Shown here piece by piece: positions 55,266-64,000 of a DNA stretch of 64,000 bases (the first letter of the stretch is position 1; each line of letters starts with the position of its first letter). Both the position numbers and the translations under genes were made by a program. Where the stretch lies: NCBI GenBank assembly GCA_905221605.1, contig CAJNDS010002306.1, forward strand, positions 242,501-306,500, read 5' to 3'. Under the pieces are notes generated by a model. It was given only the letters and a program-made list of their open reading frames with translations. It ran no database searches and was not told where the DNA came from. The stretch comes from Symbiodinium natans (lineage: Eukaryota; Sar; Dinophyceae; Suessiales; Symbiodiniaceae).

Positions 55266-56901
55266 CACCTCACGACGACGACGACGACGACCACGACGAC
55301 GACAATAACAAACATATAAAAAGAAAATGTAGGCATCAAAAAGCGCAGCTTCGGCCCAAGGCCGAAGCACAGCCCTTGCCCTTCTTTCCAAAGATCTCTC
55401 TGAGCCGGGCCTCCTCGGGGGTCCCAGCCCAAGGTTTGGCTGGGTTAACGATGTTGAAGGCTCAGGGGTAATGTAGGGATACTCGGGGTGGTGGGGTGTT
55501 TGAGGATATTTTAATGTCTTTTGGGTTGTTCCGGTTACTTCAGGCGTTAGGTTGCTAGGATTGAGGGCCCGGGAGAGAGGGAGCACCCTGCAACGAAGAG
55601 GCGCTGCCGCCGTTTGGAGGAGTTGCTCCGTATGCTGCATGAGGCTGCGAGCCGTTTCTGATTTCTGGTGTCGGGTTCCCGAGGGCTCGGGGAGCAGGGT
55701 CGCGAGTCATGACGGACTTCCCAGACCCCTCAGCTTACAGCCGGGGGGATCTGGAAATTTGGAGGTACCCTTTGTGTTTTGGCTTGGTGGATACAGAGGA
55801 TACAAGGTACCTAGCTCCCACTAAGGAACCGCAAGAGTGCTTTGCGAGCCAATACAGGGTGCGCAGCAATATCGGATGTCTGTTGTGGAGATCTATAGGG
55901 CCATAGGGCCCCTTGTCGGAGAGCAAAATCCTCCCTCAACAGGGCGCTGCGAAGCCGCAGCTGGCCAACCAGGCGCCCGACAGAAAGGTCCGGGTTCATG
56001 AGCTCCTCCATGCTAAAGACGACCAGAGCAGATGATGGCGCTCCCAGGAGGGTCCTTTGGCGCAGAGCGCTGCTGAAGGCGGCCTGTGTGGCGAAGAGGC
56101 CACTGCTGTCGGGCTCTTGTTTTTCAGCATGGATGCCTCTGAGAACCTGACAAGTGGAGAGTCGCGACGTTTGCTAAGCAAACAGCACCCTGAAGACCGC
56201 AAGATGCCACACCTCGGCCGCCCCAAAAGCCTCTCAAGGAGCTACGCTCAATCGCCAACTTCGGCCTCAAGAGTAACTCGGCTGAGAACGAGAGCCAGTA
56301 GCGCTGCTGTGCCGCAAAGCAATACACAGAGAAGGACACACACCCGCGAACACCTTGCCTCCAGCTGAGAAGAGCTTGTGGAGGCTCCAGCAACTTAATG
56401 CCAGAGCACTGTCCAGAAGTGTCAGTAGAGTTCAGCACAGGTCGCTAGGGCACGAACTCTCGTACAATTGCACATTCTAAGCTCCTTGGTGAACATGTTC
56501 CTCGAACATTACTGCCCACCTGGATCGAACATGGTTGAGACCACGCCTCTACTGCAAAACGCTTAACGCCAGGCACGCCCACTTTACCAGAGCCTCTTGT
56601 ATCCGGCCCAAGTTTAGTTCATGACGCGTCAAGCTTGGCTTGTGCTCATCGAGAAGTCCATGATCTGAGGCGACTCAGCTGTGCGGTCTGGGAAGCTGCT
56701 GTGCCTTGGATTGCAAGTGTCGGAAGGAGAGCTGGCGAGCCAGTCAGTGCTATCTGCTGTTCATCCTCTTGGAAAGGTCCTTCACATGCCCTAGCCTCTG
56801 AGTTTGGGTGTAGGATGATGCTTCCGGGGCCGATGCTGCGCTAGAAAACATGAATCCTGTAAGTTACGCAGAGAAAGCAGCACAAACAACAGCCCCCAGT
56901 T

Positions 56902-56920
56902 CCCCCCCCCCCCCCCCCCC
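56902..56920 (+). repeat. Poly-C run (19 C)
   Basis: Longest homopolymer in the window. Confidence 0.93.
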
Positions 56921-57237
56921 GCCCAAGAATTTCTGCAGATCATTACCTGCCTAACCCCCTCCAAGGATTAGCAGCGAGATTGAGCGGCTGCGATCCCTCA
57001 GCGATCTCCTGGACCAGCGAAGTAGGCTCACGGCAAGGGTCGGCGCGGCCACGTGGCCTGGGAATAGCAGAGTTTAGGGGGCCCATTCAAGGCTTCCAGG
57101 GCTTACAGATGCTTTGCAGGTTTCAGAGGAAGGCGCAGTGCCTTTGTCAATCCGATTCCTTCTGCCGTGCGAAGTCCAGATCAATAGCTTGGCAGCTCAA
57201 TTTGCTTAGTTCACCGAGTTGATGTGCAGGGGTTATA

Positions 57238-57302
57238 GAACTGTACTTATAACACTATTAAGGGCACTTAAGGGGCTTATGAGTGGGTTCTAAGTGCAGT
57301 TC
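57238..57302. repeat. Imperfect inverted repeat (18-bp arms, 15 of 18 paired)
   Basis: GAACTGTACTTATAACAC (57238-57255) faces GGGTTCTAAGTGCAGTTC (57285-57302) across a loop containing AAGGGCACTTAAGGGG. Confidence 0.85.
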
Positions 57303-58296
57303 TAATTGGCTAATGTGTACCATAAACCTCCAAGTGCCGGATGCGAGTAGCATGTCTTGCCGATCCCAGGCTTTGCGACCCGCGTGCCCGGTTGCGAGAT
57401 CGTTGAAGGCGAGTGTCCGAGTGCAGATTCAGTTGCAGAGCACCGGGCTCATGCAATTCCACCATCCTAATGCTGCTGTAGCCTACTGCGCTGGCCTAGT
57501 CGCGGTTTGAATGGTGCCTGGAGGTTTCCAAAAGCAGGGCCAACTCGTCCGCATCAGGCTGGGTGCTCGGATAAGTGTGTGGTAGCTGGGATCGTTCGAT
57601 TTGACACGAGTAAGCCACATTGGTCGCACAGTTCGGTCATGTCCCAGAGTCTCAAGCAGGGGACAGGCAATTCGCCTTCCGGAGTTGATTAGCACCAGCC
57701 TGCCAGGATTCGACCGCCGCAGCATCCACCACCAGCTTCATCGAAGCTGGCATTCGTCCATGGACATGGATGGCCACTCGAAGCCTGTCATGCGTGCATG
57801 GGTGATGACCCCCACCCCCCCATCATGGACCAACAAGCACAGGGTCCACAGGAGTCCAATCATCAGATCTCGATCTCTTCTAAAGGCTCTTCACGTAGTC
57901 TAAATCAGATTCGGCCGTCGTGCCCTACTTGCGCTTCGTCGCCACATCGAAGCACGAGCATCCGCACCAAGGCTATCTCAGAGATCAGCTTCGGTTTATC
58001 CAGCAGGCTGGGGCAAAAGGCAAAAAGCATTGGGCGGTGATGCAGCGAATCCTGTCGGGCATGGACCTAGTACTGCACCTAGATAGTCCTTCAAAATGGA
58101 ATGCTCGTGTGATTTGGGTGACCTGGGATTCTTTCTCCCCCAGACTTCCCAACTAAGAACCAGAAAGCGATGACATCCCCATACGCCCTCCAAAAAACCT
58201 TACAACAGGCACACATGCTGTACTCCCCTGCATGAAGGGGCTGACTGGGAAGCTTTCGTTACGAATATTGTTACCGTTCTTGCTGTTGCTATCATT

Positions 58297-58333
58297 CTAA
58301 ACCCTAAATCCTAAACCCTAAGCCCTAAACCCG
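58297..58333 (-). repeat. Degenerate telomere-type array (CCCTAAA)n
   Basis: Five units with CCCTAAATC and CCCTAAG variants. Confidence 0.88.
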
Positions 58334-58471
58334 TTAAAGTCATCATTTCTGACAGGCTCGCAGTCGCTTTGGTCCCACCGACCTGAAGCCTTTCTCGTTT
58401 CGAGAAGCCTGCGGTGAGTGCACAGAGCTCTGAGTGCAAGAGCCCCTGTTTGCCTGCGAATTTGGGGGGGG

Positions 58472-58562
58472 GGTGGTTTACGATAATAAGGGGGTACCTT
58501 ATTGGGGCCCTTAGGGGCATCCTACTGTTTGGCGGTCTATATTAGGGGTCCCCATATCGTGT
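58472..58562 (+). repeat. Dispersed MITE-like element, copy H
   Basis: GTTTACGATAATAAGGGGG, GTACCTTATTGGGGCCCTT and GGCGGTCTATATTAGGGG. Closest in sequence to copies A, B and E. A G10 run precedes it. Confidence 0.85.
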
Positions 58563-58801
58563 CATCGTAGCATCATAAAGTCATAAGTCTATGAAAAGGC
58601 ATTTGAAAGCGACAAGAAGAGGTCCTGTGGGCTAAGGGAGATGTGATGTGTACGATACTCCAAATCAAAAGTGGTCGAAATTGCTCTGGAAAATGAGCGG
58701 AATTGAAGTCATGAGCTTCGAAAAGGCAGCACGGGCTCCAGCTCTGGAACAAACTCGATGGTTTTGATGCGTCCTTTCCCAGAATTTTTAGGGCATCTTT
58801 C

Positions 58802-59024
58802 ATCTCTTCCTGACCCGAGCCAAGAGGAGCGCCAGCCGCTGCCAGCTACTTGGAGGTTTACGAACTGAAGGGACCCCTAATACAGACCCCCAAATAACAG
58901 GGATCCCCTTAGAATACGGACCCCAAAAAGTACCCCTAATATCGCAAACCCCACTTTTTTTAATTTGCTGCACTTGGCTGCTAAGCAGCATGGTTTCGTT
59001 GGAATTCCAGGAGCGGAGATTGTA
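58802..59024 (+). CDS. Candidate two-exon segment around element copy I
   Basis: An open piece reading DPSQEERQPLPATW ends at GTTTACG (intron start about 58855). The intron would end at GCTGCTAAG (58982). The frame resumes as MVSLEFQERRL with a stop at about 59022-59024. Both exons are too short to judge alone. Listed because the element again sits between phase-compatible open segments. Confidence 0.2.
58851..58954 (-). repeat. Dispersed MITE-like element, copy I
   Basis: Ends GGAGGTTTACGAACTG and ATATCGCAAACCCC are inverted. The core carries GGGACCCCTAATACAGACCC and GGATCCCC. Opposite orientation to copy H, about 290 bp away. Confidence 0.87.
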
Positions 59025-59099
59025 GAGAAGAGCACGATTGGCAAGTCGCGTATTCGCCGTCGAGCTGTGGAACCGGAACAGCGGACCTCCTAAACACCG

Positions 59100-62000
59100 A
59101 GCAATCTGTTCTTGACTATAAACTTAATTGCCAGCACGCAGGTGGTGCCAAGCTCCTGTCCGAATCGTCCTGTACAGCTGAAGTGTCCTATTAGGGCACT
59201 TTGTGATTTATTCTGAAGCCGTGGACAAAATCTCGTCTTGCAATGCTGCACGCGTAGAAAGAGGGATCATCAACATGGCCCATATGTCTGGTCGAGTCTT
59301 GCAAAAATCTGTTTCAGCGGTCCGCTCGCTGGCTTTCTCTTCTTCCCAGTCTATCACGTACGATGCCTTCCCTACCGAGTGGTCAGCCTTCCAATTGCAA
59401 AGTGCAGGTGTGCTACCAACAATGTGGCTCGGGGAGTCCGTGACGCATTGCTTCGGATGGAAAAGCAGACTTCTGCGAATAAGTGGCAAGCTGACCATCT
59501 GCAGAAGTTGCTGTGATCCAGATTTGGCTCAGAAAGCGGAGACAACCGAAGACTGACAGCTGCACAAGTGTTGTCAAAGGTGTGACACCCAAGACACATG
59601 AAACGTTGGACAAAGACTTTGAAAGACTTGTGGATGCCCACACGGTTGCTCGACCGTCGCTTGCTGGCTGGCGGGGAGGATCAACTCATTCAAAGAGAGT
59701 CAAGAGAGTAGTCCAAGGGTTCGTTAACCGTGAACGTGAACGATGACTGTCAACAGCACGTGGTGGATGTCACAACCCATGTGCCTGAAGCCCTCGACAA
59801 CATGGGGATGCCACGAACTACCCGACGCTGCAAGGTGACTATTTTTTTGGACGACCATGAGTAGTAGCATGCGGGCCACCCGGCGCATTTGGCTAAAGAA
59901 CAATTGAAATTGCGAATGCGCATTGAAGCTGCCAAGAATCATTTCGTCAGTAGAGTTTCCTTTGACGTCGAAGTGGTTCGTTCTTGTTCGCGAGGATGGT
60001 TCGCGGGCGAGGCCACGCCGAGTTCATCCTGCCCCCAATCGAGAAGGCACCGTAGGGCTGTAGGGTATGAGTATGAGCAATACGAGAACGGACTTGTGAA
60101 GAGCGGGGCGGTGCTGTCCGCGGTGCAAATTCATGTTGTTGGGTTAACAGCACTTTGTGGAGTATCTTCACGCTGGGATCAGTTGCGGGCCCTTCGCCAC
60201 TGACCCGGGCCAAGTAGGACGAAGTGGGAGCTGAGTCCCTGAAGAAGCTGTGTTGCACAACACCCAAAACTCCTGAGCCCTAAGCTTTAGCTTCAGCTTG
60301 AACTTCCAGAGAGCATGAAAGTCAGCTGCGGGCTGCCAGCACGAAGGCGACGATGACCTCGACGGACCCTAGGCCTCCGGGCTTGGTTCAGCGTTAGTGC
60401 AGGCACATTGAAGCCAGATGCGCAACGAAAGGTCTGGAATACGAGGCTGCTGGTCAAACTGCATACCCCCCCACTGTCCCAAATACTTTGTAGCATGCCC
60501 CTTATTCAAATAGAGTGGCATCTCAAGCAGGCCCTTATGAAGGGTTGCAGGTGGACTGTGCGGCTTTTCGGCAAATGCCCTAGAAAGGCCTCTTCAGTCA
60601 GGCAGTGCTTCGGAGCTTGGAACAGGCTGCGACAGAATCACACCCCACATTAAGAATGGCTAGCCGGCTACCACTGGAGCCAACATCGGACAGGCGTTGT
60701 ACCACAGCATTGTGACGGGGATTCTCTTGTTTTGTGTGCAGTTGAGGAAAGCTGCGTCTCTTTGAAAGGCACAAGGCTTCCAAAGCCTCCTTGCCGCCGA
60801 TCCCCTCGATGCCCTCCACCTTCACGGAGGTGCGGGATGGAAGTCCGTGAAAGAGGTAATGACTCATGACGAAACTCTGACACAATAAGTTCCCTTGCCT
60901 GCAAAGTCAATGTGGGGAAGGACTGTATGGACCTTGGTGCGGGATAATTAGGAGTCCATGAAAGACGTAGAGGTGTGTGTGATAAATGTGGCCCCAACAG
61001 TCCCATGACGAAACTCTGAAACAAGAAGTTCCCAGGCCTGCAAGTCAATGTCGAGATTTAGACTGCATGGACCTGACCCTCGACCCTCAACCCAGAACCC
61101 TCCTAAGCCCTCCAGCCCGCAAAGCCTTCCGAGGCCGACTCCTCAGAACGCCAGCGCAGTGCCCGCCCTGCCAGGTCGGAGGGGCCACCTCAAGACCTCA
61201 GAACCCCCCCGAACCACCCAAAACGCTGCCTCCAAAATCTGTCAGCCGAGCGCCCCCTGAACCCAAAATCCCTTCACCCCGAACCCCCACAACCTCAGAC
61301 CACTCAGCCCTCCAAACTCCGCCCCAAGCCCCAAATGCCCCAAAAGCTCCTAGCCGCCCTAAACCTCAGCTGTCAGATTTCGCCCAGCCGCCGACTTCAG
61401 AAACGGTGAAGCCGCAGTCCATCCCTCAGCCTGTCCTGCTTTCCGGTTCCTTCTTTTCCGGGTCAAAATCAAGGACTTGGGACCCTAGGAGGGCCAAAGT
61501 GCAAACGTCCCAGAGACTCCGGGTTACCGCTTTTTCGTGGCGCATGGCACGCGTGACGAGGCGTTCGAAGGGTTCCCAGCCAGGTTAACGAATCACAGGG
61601 CCTCTGGGAACCGGGGGTTTGCTCGGAACGTGCGAATGCATCGACTGCTTAAGGTGGATGTCTCAAGGGTGTACGCCCTCCACACTCCAAGGGGCGGATT
61701 TCGCAGCGGTCACGTCGCTCCCCCCCTGCCCAACCCCTCTCCTCGCCGGAGTCCGGTAACTCAACGATCCTGAACAGAACATCAAGAATCAAGAACCTCA
61801 ACGCAACAGGTGCCTGCCCGGGCAGAGTCATGGATCCTGCTTTGGGGAAGGGGTCCCCAAGCTACTTCTTGAACTTCCGGCACAGCTCCCCAAGCTTCAA
61901 GGCCTCGTCTCCCGAAGTGCTCCGCTGCGATCAGCCTCAAGAAAGGAGACGGCGCCACCGCCACAGCCGCCACCGCAGCTGAAAGGTCGAGCGCGGCCGC

Positions 62001-62250
62001 ATCCGTACTTGCTCCTTGGTCAAATGTTCACCCTCCCAAGTGCAGTGGGGCAGGTTCCAGCGCGGGTTCAACATCTGGTGTAACAGCCCTCCCCAGCCCC
62101 TTCGCAGAAGTTGTGCGGGACTCTCGCCAATTTACGGGGGAGACTCAGCGTGCCAGGCTTGATGCGAGCCTCAAGGGCGTCTGTTGGAGAACATCATCAC
62201 CCTTGTTCGGTGGGCTGCTTAGCAGTTGAGCATCCTGCGGATTTGCGCTC
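59100..62250. other. Stretch without a supported gene
   Basis: Open frames at 59203-59556 (+), 59208-59498 (-) and 60986-61588 (+, Pro-rich) conflict or are low complexity. None is recognised. Confidence 0.35.
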
Positions 62251-62254
62251 TGTC

Positions 62255-62263
62255 GCTACAGAA

Positions 62264-62305
<42 letters not shown>

Positions 62306-63010
62306 GTCAGAAAGAGAGAGAGAGAGAGATGGGTCGGACAGCTCCAGGGTCATGCAGGTTGTTTGTGTTTGGCAAACTTGAACGGCCTGGGCCTCAGTCT
62401 CATGGAAAGGGGGCGTGGATCGGTTAGGCTGTCGGCTAGTTTGGTTGTTAATTCCCATGCCACCCTCCACTGTTCCCTTACTCCACAAGTATCTCAATGC
62501 CATCGCTCCACAATTCTGGGGCGCACGGATCGCGCGGGGGCTTCGGCCCTCATGAAGTGAAGTGAAGTGAAGTGAAGTGAAGCGAAGAGCGAGAGAGCGA
62601 AGAGCGAGAGAGCGAGAGAGCGAGAGAGCACGAGAGCACGAGAGAGAGGGAGCGAGAGAGAGACTGACCCCACCGGCCCACCGAACAGAGGCAAAAACCT
62701 CCCAACCCGGGACGCCTACCAGGGGAATCCGCTTTCACACGAGACTGGAGACTTCCGGAACAGCGGGCCATCGTGGCCGGCGTCCTTCCGCAAGGGGGGG
62801 CCTCTTCGCTGTGCAGAAGAAGAAGTGGAGGTGGACGTGGAAGTGGAAGTGGAAGTGGAAGGAGAAGTAGAAGTAGAAGCATAAGTAGAAGAAGAAGAAG
62901 GAAAAGAAGAAGAAGAAGAAGAAGAAGAAGAAGAAGAAGAAGAAGAAGAAGAAGAAGAAGAAGAAGAAGAAGAAGAAGAAGAAGAAGAAGAAGAAGAAGA
63001 AGAAGAAGAC
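62255..63010 (+). repeat. Purine-rich block: (GA)n, (GAAGT)n, (GAGAGC)n, (GAA)n
   Basis: GA run 62261-62330, GAAGT pentamers 62555-62580, GAGAGC-type units 62583-62660, and a (GAA)n array 62886-63009, with ordinary sequence between. The + strand is almost pure purine inside the blocks. Ser- and Phe-rich ORFs on the minus strand come from this repeat. Confidence 0.95.
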
Positions 63011-63019
63011 ACAGACTGC

Positions 63020-64000
63020 GCGCGAGAGAGCGAGAGAGCGAGAGTTCCTGGATTCCAAAGGCCCTTCTGCAGAGAAGGCTGACAAGGCGCTGACGTCACT
63101 GCCTGCACATGTGCACAGTTCACACATACTGCACCAGGATGCCACAAAGCTGCTCGTGGAACTTGGGTTGAATAGCGCAGCCGGTAGAGCCGACCATGCC
63201 ATCCACAGCTATGCAGGTGTACTTTGCACCGGTGGTACCGGGCGTGCCGTGTCCTCGCAAAGGCAGGGCCATGATTTCGAATGTTGGGAGTTGGCCCGGT
63301 GGCTTCGACAAGCTTGAGAGCAGCAAGGCTTTGGAAATGATTTGAGGTCAGCGTATCGTGGCAGAGAGGACATGCGTGGATAGTGCTCTCTGTTGGATGC
63401 ACTGGTTTGTTTTCCTTGGCCCCTTCTAGCAGATTCTAGCATCTGGGCTTATCACACTCTGAGGGTCACGGTCCAGGATTTTGACGGAACGCCGAATCCC
63501 GAATCACCCGGATCAGCTTTTGACAGCCCCGAGCCGAAATATGTTAGCAGCGTGAATCCAAGTGCCTTGGAGCTGCCAGGGCGCCGTCCCAAGAGGCCAG
63601 GGGGCAAGCGTGCAGTTTAGGGACAGGCCTTCAACATCATGGATAGATTGGCATCGTGGCAGCTGCGAGTCATTGAAAGACTGTAACGGATGTCGGATTG
63701 TGAAGCCCGACTGCGTATTTCCCGAACCCGTTCTTTTGAACAGGAGATATCAACGAGGCAGTTTATGCCTTCATGTGGGCTGCTTTGCCGCATACTGTAC
63801 GGCATTGACTCCTGCGTGCCGTGCAAGGCAGAATGGCGGCTTGCTGCCAACTTATACCGTCCAGCCGCCAATCCGTGCGCTGGTCTCAGAGGGCAGTTAT
63901 TGTTCTCTGACTAAAGTCTCATCGGCTGACTAAAGTCTCATCGGCTGGCACACTGTCCCCGGTTTGTCATTGGCAGGAGCGGACGATGGAATTTGTGAAG
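63020..64000. other. Stretch without a supported gene
   Basis: Short frames only (for example plus 63562-63933, 123 codons). No repeat or RNA gene supported. Confidence 0.35.

Larger units (their letters stand above)
56000..58290. other. Stretch without a supported gene
   Basis: Conflicting short frames only. Contains a C19 run at 56902-56920 and an inverted repeat at 57238-57302. Confidence 0.4.

Noticed and set aside
54758-55471. 237-codon ORF with a poly-Pro centre
   Set aside because: Its openness comes from the C-rich tract at 55133-55265. The flanking parts have no recognisable domain.
63174-63300. Possible tRNA (D-arm-like TAGCGCAGCCGGTAGAGC, with TTTCGAATG about 90 bp downstream)
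   Set aside because: D-stem pairing fails, no anticodon arm can be drawn at the right distance, and the T-loop is too far away.
62716-63402. 228-codon minus-strand ORF with poly-Ser, and overlapping poly-Phe and poly-Arg frames
   Set aside because: Produced by the GAA array. Every frame is low complexity.

Overview
The window looks like nuclear DNA of a dinoflagellate, most likely a Symbiodiniaceae-type alga. This is inferred from texture, not from a recognised gene. The supports are a near-balanced base composition, very low apparent gene density, TTTAGGG/CCCTAAA heptamer arrays scattered inside the sequence in both orientations, abundant microsatellites, long C and G homopolymers, and no bacterial operons, Shine-Dalgarno sites, rRNA or tRNA. 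A plant or another TTTAGGG-telomere protist is not formally excluded.

Repeats are the best-supported content. (1) More than twenty telomere-type arrays, from about 30 to 240 bp, with local variants (TTTCGGG, TTTGGGG, TTTAGGGATG, alternating CCCCTAAA/CCCTAAA). (2) A family of about 70-115 bp elements with MITE-like inverted ends, near 668, 8393, 12101, 12490, 19949, 39826, 58472 and 58851, with weaker traces near 5188 and 20391. (3) A composite repeat island at 48807-51487. It is bounded by inverted copies of one end sequence next to AT microsatellites, and contains a higher-order array of CTCGAG-centred palindromes (435-436 bp period) followed by a ~90 bp palindromic satellite. (4) Many simple repeats, including a 9-bp array at 16000-16150, ACT at 40534-40714, and a purine-only block at 62255-63010.

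Protein coding is hard to establish. ORFs of 150 codons or more are about as numerous as random sequence of this composition would give, by my rough estimate, so ORF length is not evidence here. The best case is a candidate multi-exon gene on the + strand at about 11991-14688. There, successive open segments can be joined across introns with matching reading phase. Two of those introns are the MITE-like elements at 12101 and 12490, and two others consist largely of telomere-type heptamers. Similar but weaker exon chains lie at 6590-7250, 15113-15396, 28081-29738, 33087-33660 and 37300-37882. No protein function is claimed with confidence. No reverse transcriptase, integrase or transposase was recognised.

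Layout: 1-5700 scattered candidate exons and one element copy; 5700-6460 TA microsatellites; 6590-7250 candidate exons; 7660-8910 minisatellites, an element copy and a 189-bp telomere-type array; 11800-15400 the best gene candidate; 16000-16150 the 9-bp array; 19830-21270 three large telomere-type arrays; 28000-38000 candidate exons and an AT-rich island; 40500-41650 an ACT array and telomere-type arrays; 45380-48060 more arrays; 48690-51510 the composite island; 51500-62200 mostly unassigned, with two element copies near 58.5 kb; 62255-63010 the purine tract.
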